Source: Pectobacterium aroidearum (GTDB taxonomy: Bacteria; Pseudomonadota; Gammaproteobacteria; Enterobacterales; Enterobacteriaceae). Taken from it: DNA of 64,000 nucleotides. Positions 18,347-27,110 of the stretch are shown one piece after another. Position numbers and translations under genes: made by a program. Positions within the stretch are counted from its first letter, which is position 1; each line of letters begins with the position of its first letter. The notes under the pieces were generated by a model. The model saw nothing but the letters and a program-made list of their open reading frames with translations. It was not told the DNA's origin and ran no database searches. The stretch lies in NCBI RefSeq assembly GCF_041228105.1, contig NZ_CP166097.1:1922001-1986000 (forward strand). Direction: 5' to 3'.

Positions 18347-18580
18347 TTACGAGAGGAGGAAAAACGTCAGCACGAGGTACATCGCGAGAAAGCGCACGAT
18401 GACACCGAGGAACTGACGCTGGTTGAGTTGGTTCTCGGCCCAGCCGACGTAGGCGGTACGGATGGCCCATGCGCCCCATAGCAGCAGAACAGCGAACACG
18501 ATGCCGATCAGGACAGTGGACATGGCTGCAGGTGTGATAGTGCTGTTTGCCTGGAAGGCGCTGATCTGTGCGGCAGTCAT
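18347..18580 (-). CDS. ICE membrane protein, TIGR03758 / DUF3262 family
   Basis: A 77-residue protein with two membrane segments (about residues 20-42 and 58-76). It matches the small PFL_4701-type protein always found between RAQPRD and TIGR03745 in this ICE class. It may be a pilin-like or channel subunit. The ATG overlaps the stop of the RAQPRD gene. Confidence 0.85.
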   Translation of the reverse strand: MTAAQISAFQANSTITPAAMSTVLIGIVFAVLLLWGAWAIRTAYVGWAENQLNQRQFLGVIVRFLAMYLVLTFFLLS

Positions 18581-18957
18581 GGCTGGCCTTCTGGGGGGAC
18601 GTTGCTGTGCTCGGATACCGATTCCTGGCGGTAGTGACTGCTCAGCTCGGTGGTGTCGCGCGGCTGGGCGCGGGACGGCGACAGATGGAACTGGATGCCT
18701 GTGCGTACACGCGCTAAATCATCGAGCAACCGGGGGTAGTTGAAGTGATAGCGTTCGCCTGATACTGTGGGAGTTCTGGATGCGCTTTGCACAACGAAGT
18801 GCTCTAGTGCGTCTAGCTGGCGCAGTGCGGCCGCCAGTTCTTGACGCTGGGCTGGCGTGTCGGCATGGGCAGTCAATGGACAGCCCTGCATCAGAGCGGC
18901 GGAGAGAAAAATGAGCGCGCTGTAGTGCGCAGCGCGAAGTCGGGTAGGATGCACCAT
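18577..18957 (-). CDS. RAQPRD family ICE protein (TIGR01690)
   Basis: A 126-residue exported protein bearing the family's name motif RAQPRD near the C-terminus, and a signal peptide ending around THAD. Start at 18957 is favoured by GAGGA eight bases upstream; a frame nine codons longer is possible. Function unknown, but it is a hallmark of PFGI-1-type transfer regions. It is the first gene of the sub-operon that runs to the relaxase. Confidence 0.88.
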   Translation of the reverse strand: MVHPTRLRAAHYSALIFLSAALMQGCPLTAHADTPAQRQELAAALRQLDALEHFVVQSASRTPTVSGERYHFNYPRLLDDLARVRTGIQFHLSPSRAQPRDTTELSSHYRQESVSEHSNVPPEGQP

Positions 18958-19465
18958 TGCACTATTCCTCGATTCGATCAGCAATGTGGTGATCGTGACG
19001 AAGTAGGCGCTTCAGGGCTGCAAACAATCGGAACTGCGGAGCTGCCGTATTATTTTCGATAACTTAAAATAATGTAATTAGCATCACTTCGAGACCAGTT
19101 TCCTTTTGGGGGATGGTATGGTGCTCTTAAGTATTACGTTTCGGGATGTTTTTATAAAATTTTTATTGTTTTGACCTCACTATTTCAGAGTCAAATGAGG
19201 GAGAGGGTTAATTTTTTTATAATTGCTATGTTGTTTGATGGTTTTTACTGAATCGTCCCATTCTAATTTACTTGGTTTGGATGGTCTCAGTGATGTGTGT
19301 GGTGAACTAATTGATAGGGGAGTTGTGAATTGGTTTGTTCAATTCGTATTGGGTGAAAAAATTTTGCTGGGGCGATAATGGGGGCGTGGAATTGTAAATA
19401 GGCTAACGATTGAGATGGGTTTTATCTAAATTTTAATCTTACTTAAATATTTTAGTGGGTGGGTT
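18958..19465. other. AT-rich gap upstream of the nuclease-like gene
   Basis: About 500 bases with a sharp drop in GC compared with the conjugation genes on either side. No open frame with a credible start was found. It probably holds the promoter of the plus-strand gene that follows and the minus-strand promoter of the RAQPRD operon. Neither could be placed with confidence. Confidence 0.5.
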
Positions 19466-20449
19466 ATGGGTCCTGTGATTGGTCGTCGCTCTATTGATGA
19501 TGTTGTTCGTGATTTTGGTGTTTTGGTTGGTAACTTTGAGAAGTTGCTTTCTGAGTCAGGGTCAAAAACAAATATAAAAAGTACAAAGCTGGGGAAGTAC
19601 CAGAAGATGCTGGATGACTTATCTGGTATGGAAAACCGCGAGCTGTCGGGGTTGATTGGTATTGTTAATAGATATCTTGCTATGAATAGCCTTTTTTCTC
19701 ATGAATCAGGAGTGTCTATTAATAACGATAAGTTGATGAAGATTCTGGAAGGGGATGCAAAAATTCATGATGCTAATGAAGGTTATAATGACGACTTCTT
19801 TGAACTTTCTATGGCTATCAGATTTGCAGTTACCTTCAAAGCGAATGACTATCCTTCCGATATTGATTTAACCACAGTGTGTGATGTTATCGCTGGTAAA
19901 GAGTACGCTATTGAGTGCAAATATTTGCATAGTCTTAGAGGTCTAAGAGATAATGTTGCAAAGGCTATAGATCAAGCTAAAAAAAGAGTTGATGGTGGGT
20001 TGGCAAAACTTGGAATTGTTGCGTTGGATTTATCTAATGTATGTGATAATGATAAGATCTGGGATTTTAGTCAGGATGTCTTTTCTTCGTTTCTAAAGTC
20101 TTATGGAAAAATGGCGAATAAAGGTTTTTTCTCTAATCAGATTAGAGAAGATGGAGTTTTGAGTTCTATAATTTCTGATGGGAATTTTTCTAAGTTGCTA
20201 AATGGTTATATTTCCCACGAGGCTGACTCGGTTTTTTATAGTGAATTTGGCAAGAGGGAGTTTGATAAGCTAAATCGAGATGTGATTGCCATAATTTATC
20301 AGACGAGCAATTGTTTTTGTTTTGAATTGGATAGTGAGGTTATTCCTGTGCCTTTTAGGTCGATGGGCTATTATGTTAATCCAGAGTTGCCAAGGTTGCA
20401 TTATTTTGCTACGAAAGGGATGCTTAATAACCTAGCTTCAGGTATTTAA
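19466..20449 (+). CDS. Probable PD-(D/E)XK-fold nuclease, orphan cargo gene
   Basis: A 327-residue protein not recognised as a named family. The central region fits a restriction-endonuclease-like core: an acidic helix residue E113 (DDFFELSMAIRF), D140, then E150-C-K152 in a hydrophobic strand (YAIECKYL), and Q170 in the next helix (KAIDQAKK). This D-X9-ExK pattern with a following glutamine is typical of the Mrr/REase superfamily. A helical N-terminal region (1-105) and a C-terminal region (200-327) flank it. There is no methyltransferase beside it. It is strongly AT-rich, on the opposite strand to the transfer operon, and inserted between TIGR03747 and RAQPRD. A defence role is inferred. 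Confidence 0.6.
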   Translation: MGPVIGRRSIDDVVRDFGVLVGNFEKLLSESGSKTNIKSTKLGKYQKMLDDLSGMENRELSGLIGIVNRYLAMNSLFSHESGVSINNDKLMKILEGDAKIHDANEGYNDDFFELSMAIRFAVTFKANDYPSDIDLTTVCDVIAGKEYAIECKYLHSLRGLRDNVAKAIDQAKKRVDGGLAKLGIVALDLSNVCDNDKIWDFSQDVFSSFLKSYGKMANKGFFSNQIREDGVLSSIISDGNFSKLLNGYISHEADSVFYSEFGKREFDKLNRDVIAIIYQTSNCFCFELDSEVIPVPFRSMGYYVNPELPRLHYFATKGMLNNLASGI

Positions 20450-20457
20450 CTTTAAAA

Positions 20458-21207
20458 CTACAAGTATTTCTTGAAACTACTCGCCGTCAGCGCCACAGCG
20501 ACGCCCAGCAATGCAGCGCCGGGCAGCAGAATCATCAGCGGATGCACCGATACCGGCAGTGCCAGATAGGCTACCCAGGGCAGTACAGCCAGCGGCAGTA
20601 ACGCGGCTTTTGCCCTGTGGTAAACGAATCCTGATTCCCGACCCGCCCCAAACCTGCGCACATCGCGCCGCACCAGACCATCAACCAGGCCCACAAACAC
20701 AGCCATGACAATGAGCGGCAATGTCAGTACCAGTACCAGCAAACGCACCATGAACGTCAGTGTGGTGAAGGCTGCGGCGATCAGATAGTTTTCTGACCAC
20801 ACATAGGCTTGGCTTACGAAGTAGCGGAAGTCGCGTCTGGGTGTCTGGCTGGGAGTACGCGCATGCTCGGCGGTCTGCTTCATGCGTTCAAGTAGTCCGG
20901 TCTTGATGAACATCCATTCATAGCCGGTGTCGATGAGCTGGTGTGCCGTGCGGCCCGGCTCCTGCACGATGACGCTGCGGGTAAAGTTATTCGACAGGTG
21001 TCCCAATTCGTACTGAAGCATCGCCTGCGAGTGTTGCCAGCCCTGGTCTTTCCAGAAAAGATGCATGCCTGCGCATTCCACGATGATTGAAATCAGCAAT
21101 GAGCCAATCAGTACACCCACTAACCTGAATGGCAAGGTGATGACACTGGCCAGCAGGCTTTTCCGGCGTGTCTGCTGATGTTGTGCCGTAGCTGCTGGAT
21201 CGCTCAT
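20458..21207 (-). CDS. ICE membrane protein, TIGR03747 (PFL_4697)
   Basis: A 249-residue protein with membrane segments near residues 20-45, 140-175 and 200-240. It follows traD with a four-base overlap, as in related ICEs where this protein accompanies the coupling protein. Its role may be TraD support or surface exclusion; neither is established for the family. Confidence 0.85.
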   Translation of the reverse strand: MSDPAATAQHQQTRRKSLLASVITLPFRLVGVLIGSLLISIIVECAGMHLFWKDQGWQHSQAMLQYELGHLSNNFTRSVIVQEPGRTAHQLIDTGYEWMFIKTGLLERMKQTAEHARTPSQTPRRDFRYFVSQAYVWSENYLIAAAFTTLTFMVRLLVLVLTLPLIVMAVFVGLVDGLVRRDVRRFGAGRESGFVYHRAKAALLPLAVLPWVAYLALPVSVHPLMILLPGAALLGVAVALTASSFKKYL

Positions 21208-23363
21208 GGCGCTTTACTCTCGTCGATAATAGGGTCGGCATCCTCATCAAGCAGTTCAGGCGGTAGCGCTTGCTTCTGTAGCATAGGTGAGCCCTGGTTC
21301 TGCCACCATTGACTGGTATCGGTGTAGCTTTGACGCATGTAACCTGCCAATTGCTGAAGATCGGTTGGCATGATTTCATCTGGATCGGGGGCGGGCAGGG
21401 GCATGCGGACTTTCCACAGGTTGCCACCCTGTAGCAGTGCAAAGCATTGCCCTTTTGGAAGTTGAACAACGTGTGACGGCTCAATCATCGGCACACTCGA
21501 CATGCTGATGCGATCCTGTGTGTTGCTGGTGAAATCGGTTTTGGTGTAGATGTCTGAACTGTCGGTTGCGCCGCTGACCACCGTGGTGGTGTAGACCTCC
21601 ACCTTGGGCAATTGCTTGGTGAGCAGTTCGGCGGTGGCTGTCTCGCGCACGCGCAGCATGAACAGGTTATTGAAATTTCCGACGACTTGACCTGCTTTGG
21701 CGCGATTGCCAATGCGTGCTTCGATATCGCTCAGGGTTTGAGTGTAGGCGGTGACCTGGATGCCGGCACCGCCACCTTTGTTGATCATCGGGATGAATTC
21801 ATTGCCCATCAACTCATTGAATTCATCGGCATGAACGTTGATTGGTACTTTGGTGTCTGCCGATGCACCGGGCAGGCCGTCGTCGATACCGAATTTGTAG
21901 ATGTGTCCGGTCACAGAGACCATATCGCTGAACATCGAGTTGCCCACTGCGGCGGCGACTTCGGCATCAGACAGCGCATCGAGCCCGACGTAGACTACCG
22001 CACGTTTCCTGATGATTTGCATCCAGTCGAAAATCGGCCTGGGGTCACTCAGATCCGAATAGTTCGGTGCCAGCAATTGGGCGATTTTGCCGCTGGTGAG
22101 TTTTTCAAGTAGGGGCAGCAAGCTGGCGACGATCTTGTCGAAATAGGTCTTGTCGTAGCGAACCGCCGATCTCAGGCCATCCAGTACGGGGTCGTAGTTA
22201 CGGGCCTGACTGAGGTATTGCTCAAGGGCAACCACGCGCTTTTCGCGGCCGATCATGTTCCTGGGAATATTCTTCTCGTTGAGCTTGGCTTCAATCTGAA
22301 CGATGACTTCCCAGGCCTTGGGTTCCGTTCTGGCGAAGTAGTGCTGGGCGTATTCGATGAACAAGGCGTCGATATTGATGACGTGGCGCTGGATCAGCAT
22401 ATAGTCTGGTCGTTGCCCCAGTTCAATCAACGCCCTGGCGATGATGTTGACGAATCGCCAGGCAAATTCCCGGAAGGCCGCACTGTTTCCCTCTCCCGAT
22501 AGCTGGCCCGAGATACGCGTCGCGACCTCGGAAATTCGCCCGAAACGGCCTACTGCGTTGTAACGGGCGCTGATCTCCGGCCACCCCAGATGGAACACGT
22601 AGAACGCGTTCTCTCTGCCTGCGCGTCTTGCCTCGACGAACATCCTCTTGAGCAGATCTGCGTCTCCTTTAGGGTCGAAAACAATGACCACTTCATGCTC
22701 GCCGAGGTGATTCTTTCGACGAATGTCCTGGGTGATGAACAATTCGGCCAGCCGCGTTTTACCCACGCGTGTGGTGCCCAGAACGAGTGAGTGGCCAACG
22801 CGTTCACCTAGCGGCAGGCTGACATCAACTTCCTCCGGTTCGATGCCATGCAGGCGCGGCAAGCCGCCAACAGGCGGTAATGGCCGTACTGGATTGAGCG
22901 GGATATCCCAGGTTGTGAGGCGGGGCAGTAGCGACAGCGGAAAGGGTGCGAATTCCAGCCGTTCCTCCAGGTGTCGTGCCAACTGGTAGGCGGGTGTCGG
23001 CTCCACATAGCGCCTGAACTCGGGCCGGTAGGTCTGCATCAATCTGTGGGTGTGCTTTTGTTCCCAGCGAAACCCTTTGCCAATGAACAAGCGTTGTTGG
23101 CTGACAGGCACATTCCTGCTCGTCATCACGTAACGTGGCAGGCGACGGATATCGCGGCGGTAGCGCAGGATCACCTGCGCATCGCGCCAGCGCAGTACGC
23201 CAAAAAAACCGAATGCCAGTGCGCTACCGATGCCGATGTCCGGACTCAGCGCGAGCGACCACGGTGCTGCCACGCACAGCAGCGCGGCTCCGGCACAAAC
23301 GGCAACGGTGTAGAGCTCCACAGGAGGGCGCAGCAGTACCTCGACCGGCTGAGTCTGTGCCAT
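21204..23363 (-). CDS. traD: Type IV coupling protein TraD (SXT TraD-like, TIGR03743)
   Basis: A 719-residue coupling ATPase that would bring the relaxase-DNA complex to the secretion channel. Two N-terminal membrane segments (about 20-60) precede a large cytoplasmic ATPase. Walker A is GTTRVGKTRLAE near residue 196 (P-loop form GxxRxGKT), and a Walker B-like VIVFDPKGD follows. Start at 23363, immediately after the stop of the upstream gene; a frame running further upstream lies inside that gene and is not used. Confidence 0.9.
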   Translation of the reverse strand: MAQTQPVEVLLRPPVELYTVAVCAGAALLCVAAPWSLALSPDIGIGSALAFGFFGVLRWRDAQVILRYRRDIRRLPRYVMTSRNVPVSQQRLFIGKGFRWEQKHTHRLMQTYRPEFRRYVEPTPAYQLARHLEERLEFAPFPLSLLPRLTTWDIPLNPVRPLPPVGGLPRLHGIEPEEVDVSLPLGERVGHSLVLGTTRVGKTRLAELFITQDIRRKNHLGEHEVVIVFDPKGDADLLKRMFVEARRAGRENAFYVFHLGWPEISARYNAVGRFGRISEVATRISGQLSGEGNSAAFREFAWRFVNIIARALIELGQRPDYMLIQRHVINIDALFIEYAQHYFARTEPKAWEVIVQIEAKLNEKNIPRNMIGREKRVVALEQYLSQARNYDPVLDGLRSAVRYDKTYFDKIVASLLPLLEKLTSGKIAQLLAPNYSDLSDPRPIFDWMQIIRKRAVVYVGLDALSDAEVAAAVGNSMFSDMVSVTGHIYKFGIDDGLPGASADTKVPINVHADEFNELMGNEFIPMINKGGGAGIQVTAYTQTLSDIEARIGNRAKAGQVVGNFNNLFMLRVRETATAELLTKQLPKVEVYTTTVVSGATDSSDIYTKTDFTSNTQDRISMSSVPMIEPSHVVQLPKGQCFALLQGGNLWKVRMPLPAPDPDEIMPTDLQQLAGYMRQSYTDTSQWWQNQGSPMLQKQALPPELLDEDADPIIDESKAP

Positions 23364-23367
23364 CGTG

Positions 23368-23907
23368 TTATTGCTCAATACCCGTGCTGGTGATGAGCAC
23401 GGGGTAATGGCGCAGGCCAAGGCGTTCGGCCAGGTCATCGGCGGCAACGGGTGCAAGCTGCAGGCCCGGCGCGGCTGCGCGCAGGCGTACCAGACCGTCC
23501 TCAGTCTCTACGTTGACGACCAGACCGACGGCACCACGCTCGCGCAATGATGCGCCCTGGCGTTGCAGCCACACATGCGATGCTTCATCGTCGCCGACCA
23601 GGAAGAACGGCTGCAGGCCAGGAGCGTCAATGATCCGGCGTGCTACGGTGCCGGGTGTGAGTTTCGGGCTACGCACTGGCAGCATGTCCGCTTCGGTGGC
23701 TGGATTGACCTGCACCGAGGGGAGTGCAATAGGGGGGCGTGGCGTACCAGGTGAACGTGCCTGAAGGCTTAGCGCTTCGTAGTACGGCAGGGCGGATGCC
23801 CCGCCCAGGTCTTTCACCACGATGGGCGGTTGTGCCGCGTGCAGCAACGGCGGTACGGTGGTGAGGGGCAGGAGCAGGCCGTATACGGCAGCGATATGAG
23901 GCATCAT
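23368..23907 (-). CDS. ICE protein, TIGR03765 (PFL_4695)
   Basis: A 179-residue exported protein with a signal peptide ending near LHAAQ (residue 25). It matches the conserved PFL_4695 family that precedes traD in these elements. The C-terminal half (ITSTGIEQ end, VVNVETEDGLVRLR) is compact alpha/beta. AGGAG lies eight bases upstream of tandem ATGs. Function unknown. A much longer upstream frame is an artefact overlapping two genes. Confidence 0.85.
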   Translation of the reverse strand: MMPHIAAVYGLLLPLTTVPPLLHAAQPPIVVKDLGGASALPYYEALSLQARSPGTPRPPIALPSVQVNPATEADMLPVRSPKLTPGTVARRIIDAPGLQPFFLVGDDEASHVWLQRQGASLRERGAVGLVVNVETEDGLVRLRAAAPGLQLAPVAADDLAERLGLRHYPVLITSTGIEQ

Positions 23908-24497
23908 GGGGAGGTCTCCTTGCTGATAGTCGTGGCGAACAATTGCTGTTGTGGCCCTAATACGCGCTGAAGGTGCTGCGACACACTGCGGCGGTAGCGT
24001 GCCGCCGGAGCACCTCCAGCGGGTCGGTGGTAGCGACCAATCGCCAGCAGCCAGTCTTCGCCGGGTGTGTGCTGCTCTTTGAGGATCTGCGCAGCGATAG
24101 CCAGGTTGTTGTACGGATCGAGTAATTCGCAGGGCTGGCGGTAGCGGTGCTTCTGCCAACCGAGATTGATCTGCCCCAGGCCCACGTCGATGCGGGTAGG
24201 TGGTACGTCTTGCAGCGCCTGATGCACTCCTGCGCAGGCTTGCGCCTGGCTGGCATATCGGCGTGACTGGCCGGCGACATTCAGAGACCACGGCCACGGC
24301 ACGATGCGCTCTCTCTGGTACACGCCACTTTCCTGCAACGCCACGGCATACAGGACGACGGAGGGAATCCCTGCGCGTTGAGCGGCCAACTGGTAGGCGG
24401 GAGGAGGGATTTCTTGCGCCTGCGCCAGGTTGGTCAGCAGCAGGTACACCAGTAGTACATTCAGGCGCTGCATGGCGTTCAGGGCTGGCGTTGCCAT
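23904..24497 (-). CDS. Lytic transglycosylase (SLT family) of the conjugation system
   Basis: A 197-residue exported peptidoglycan hydrolase that would open the cell wall for the channel. The signal peptide covers about residues 1-28. The SLT domain shows the catalytic glutamate in VALQESGVYQ and the conserved GLGQINLGW motif, with a downstream AIGRYHRP like the family's ARYNSG box. Start is uncertain: 24497 or the ATG at 24473. It is the counterpart of VirB1/PilT. Confidence 0.88.
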   Translation of the reverse strand: MATPALNAMQRLNVLLVYLLLTNLAQAQEIPPPAYQLAAQRAGIPSVVLYAVALQESGVYQRERIVPWPWSLNVAGQSRRYASQAQACAGVHQALQDVPPTRIDVGLGQINLGWQKHRYRQPCELLDPYNNLAIAAQILKEQHTPGEDWLLAIGRYHRPAGGAPAARYRRSVSQHLQRVLGPQQQLFATTISKETSP

Positions 24498-25195
24498 TGA
24501 CCATTGATCTGTCTGAGACTGGCAGGCAGTTCTCCGGGCATGCCCAGAGACAACCAGCGGCCGGCATCGTGGTTCAGGGTGATGGTGCCGTTACGCACCC
24601 GTACAGGGTCGATCCGGGCACGCTTGGCCCAATCGCGGATACGCGCATCGTCTTGCCGCGAGCCGACCATGTACAGGTCGAATTCAGTACCCGACGCTTG
24701 CAGGCGCTGTACGTGCTCGGTGCATGAAAGGCAGTCTTCTTTGATGAACACTGCCGTGCGGCCGCTGCCGGTCATTGCGTTGCTGTTGGGGGCGGCATCC
24801 GGCAGGTTCACCCGCTGCATGCCAGGATTCAGCCTTTGCCAGGCTTCATCATAAGCGCGTTGATAGGCCAGCAGCTTTTCAACGCGATGTGCTTCTGCCT
24901 GTACTTGCAGTTCGGCATAGCGTTGCCGTTCGTCGTCACTGCGTGCCTCGATGCCCAATGCTGATAGTGGGTCGAGGTTGGGTGAGTATGTGCCGAGTGG
25001 CCCCTCCATGAGTTCGCGGTAACGCTGCCATTCTTCGGTGTTCAGGCCCCAGTCCTGGGCCAGGTGCGCGTCTCGGTGCTGTTCGACCCGAGTCGGTACG
25101 ATACGAGACTCCATAGTGGTGGGCTGCTGTGCCATCGTGGGGAGTGGAAGGGCGGTCACCGCAGCAGCGATAAGGATCGTCATCAGGCGTTTCAT
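24479..25195 (-). CDS. ICE protein, TIGR03759 (PFL_4693)
   Basis: A 238-residue exported protein with a signal peptide ending at TMAQ. The mature N-terminal part is helical (LNTEEWQRYRELMEGPLG, conserved in the family). The C-terminal part is thioredoxin-like with a CLSC (CxxC) pair in IKEDCLSCTEHV, so a disulfide role in the periplasm is likely. Start at 25195 is supported by GGAG six bases before it; an ATG at 25207 is the alternative. Confidence 0.85.
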   Translation of the reverse strand: MKRLMTILIAAAVTALPLPTMAQQPTTMESRIVPTRVEQHRDAHLAQDWGLNTEEWQRYRELMEGPLGTYSPNLDPLSALGIEARSDDERQRYAELQVQAEAHRVEKLLAYQRAYDEAWQRLNPGMQRVNLPDAAPNSNAMTGSGRTAVFIKEDCLSCTEHVQRLQASGTEFDLYMVGSRQDDARIRDWAKRARIDPVRVRNGTITLNHDAGRWLSLGMPGELPASLRQINGQWQRQP

Positions 25196-25206
25196 GGTCT
25201 TCTCCA

Positions 25207-25857
25207 TCAGGGGATCGCCAGGCGGCGCGTCTGTCCAGCGCGGCTGAAAATTGCGGTGTCACCCTCAATGGCATCCAGTCGCCACTGGCCCACGGTTTCG
25301 CCGAGCGACACAAGCTGGATTTGTGTGGATGACAGCTTTCCGCTGGCAGGTGCCAGCGAGACCATGCGTTGTCCCGCACGCAGCTCCAGACCCAAGATGC
25401 GGAACGGGAATGGCATGTTCCTGGGCGCTGTCGCTGCAGGGTTGGCAGTGCTGTGGGTGGTTGGCGGGCTTGGACGGGCAACGTCCTGTTGAGACTTGAG
25501 CCGTTCAAGCTCGTCACGAAGGGTTTGCACGGCTTGTGTGGAAGCCTGGTTTTCCTGCATCTGCTCGATTTGAGCGAGGCGATTTTCCAGATTCTGCTGT
25601 AATTCCCGTAGGGCTGTAGCGCTGGCAGGGAGAGTGTGCGTTTGAAGTACCTGCATGCTATCAGCCAGCTCTGCCATGCTTGCTTCCAGTACGTGAACTT
25701 GCCGCACGCTGGCATCCACCTGTTCACGTTCAGCAAGGTTGGCTATCGCGCGATAGCTCTGGCTGATAAAAACAGTGAGCACACTCAACCACGCATAGAT
25801 CAGGAACCAGGAGACAGCGGTTGCCGTGCGCTTCAGCCTCGTAGGTGCGTTGTTCAT
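25207..25857 (-). CDS. Membrane-anchored coiled-coil protein, possibly PilP/PilO-like
   Basis: A 216-residue protein with one membrane segment (about residues 13-33), a long coiled coil (about 45-120), a Pro/Thr/Ala linker, and a compact beta-rich C-terminal domain (about 150-216). The plan resembles pilus-assembly or TraB-like scaffold proteins, but no family was recognised with certainty. GGAGGTC precedes the ATG. It overlaps the PilL-like gene by four bases, placing it in the transfer operon. Confidence 0.65.
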   Translation of the reverse strand: MNNAPTRLKRTATAVSWFLIYAWLSVLTVFISQSYRAIANLAEREQVDASVRQVHVLEASMAELADSMQVLQTHTLPASATALRELQQNLENRLAQIEQMQENQASTQAVQTLRDELERLKSQQDVARPSPPTTHSTANPAATAPRNMPFPFRILGLELRAGQRMVSLAPASGKLSSTQIQLVSLGETVGQWRLDAIEGDTAIFSRAGQTRRLAIP

Positions 25858-26423
25858 GGTTGACCTCCTGCGGACAGGGCCGCTTTACCTGCCTTGGCGG
25901 CCGGGAGGTCGCTGGAAACTGCACCGACCTTGCTATCTGTGCTGGCGCGTACAAAGCACACCTGCCGCACTCGGTCATCGACCTGCATATCCCATGCTGA
26001 GCCAGTCAGGGTCAGCAGAGCGTCGCGTAGGGTCATGGGCCCCATGTGCAGGTGTGCGGCGGGGAGCGGAAGTGAATACAGTTCAATGAGGGTTTGTGCT
26101 GTTTCACAGAGCTGGTAACCGCTGCGTTTGAGCACATGCCGCAGGCCATCACCGACGGTGGCACGGGCGTCTTCGGGTATTGCCACGTCAATTACCTGTA
26201 GCAGCAGGTCGCGTTGCGCCGCATTGGGTGCCAGTTCAACAAGGGTATAGCGCCCGTAGCGCACGATTGGGATGAAGTCCGGCGTCGCGTCGGGAACCGG
26301 GGAGACCGTTTTAATGGGCGGTGAGGGGGGCGGGGCAGTGGTTGTTGTGCATCCGCTGCTCAATGCTGCAATGATCAGCAGGTGACTGACGAACAACTGC
26401 CGGGTTGAATGTGTGGGTGACAT
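25854..26423 (-). CDS. PilL N-terminal-like lipoprotein, TIGR03748
   Basis: A 189-residue lipoprotein with lipobox SSGC near residue 24. The domain containing RYGRYTLVELAP and GDGLRHVLKRSGYQLC matches the TIGR03748 (conjugative PilL) family. In PAPI-1 relatives, pilL begins a type IVB pilus cluster; no further pil genes follow here. It is probably the first gene of the minus-strand transfer operon, since no gene lies immediately upstream. Confidence 0.85.
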   Translation of the reverse strand: MSPTHSTRQLFVSHLLIIAALSSGCTTTTAPPPSPPIKTVSPVPDATPDFIPIVRYGRYTLVELAPNAAQRDLLLQVIDVAIPEDARATVGDGLRHVLKRSGYQLCETAQTLIELYSLPLPAAHLHMGPMTLRDALLTLTGSAWDMQVDDRVRQVCFVRASTDSKVGAVSSDLPAAKAGKAALSAGGQP

Positions 26424-27110
26424 GGTTCAGCTCTCTGTTGCGATGAGCTGCTACCTTCGTCTGAGGCGTGGGTTTGATCAGCAAAGAATGCGGATTGGGT
26501 GCCTTCCTATTTTGCGTCGTTGCCGCAGACGAAGTAGAGGGGGATTTTCTGTTTGACGATGATTCCAGCTCTGCAATTCTCTGAACTACGCTAGGGCCTG
26601 ATGCAGTAGTTTTATCAATCGGTGAGGCGAGTTCAGCATATGCTGGTGTTTTCCGGAACTTGACCCAATTGCAGCGGCAGGCAAGGAAATTCGGCTCATC
26701 GAGGACGATGAGTTGGTGCGGATTTTCCGTCACTGTCACCTGGATCATCTGGAGGCGGAGGGACTGGAAGACGGCGCCATTCCGTTGGCGATCCTCATGC
26801 AACCGGTGCCCGTATATTTGGGAGTTACTGGAACAGGTAAACCGTTTATGAAGGTAGCCCCACCGCTCCCTTATAATCACCATGGTCTGACTAAATTGGA
26901 GTGGTAATATGCAAATTTATTTAGGTGGAAGTAACAAAAATCTGAACGGAATTCTATAATGTCTGTGATAGGTCAAGAGCGGACATCCAGAAATAGCTGC
27001 GTTAAGCCCGAGGTGGTTGTCATCAACCTCTCGTAGACAGTGTCAAATCGCAATTATTTCTCCGCATTTGAGATGTATTGACGTCTAGGAGTCCGTTCAG
27101 GAGCTGAGAA
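26424..27110. other. Gap upstream of the transfer operon with a possible gene remnant
   Basis: No intact gene is supported. On the plus strand an open stretch (about 26619-26908) has plausible coding composition, encodes an acidic segment (IEDDELVRIFRHCHLDHLEA), and stops at a TAA. Directly after it, GGAGTGGTA and an ATG at 26910 start a 16-codon frame that soon ends. This looks like the decayed junction of two consecutive genes. The family is unknown. The transfer operon promoter should also lie here. Confidence 0.35.

Noticed and set aside
26311..26883. Minus-strand frame of 190 codons upstream of the PilL-like gene
   Set aside because: It overlaps the lipoprotein start region, has biased composition and no ribosome-binding site.
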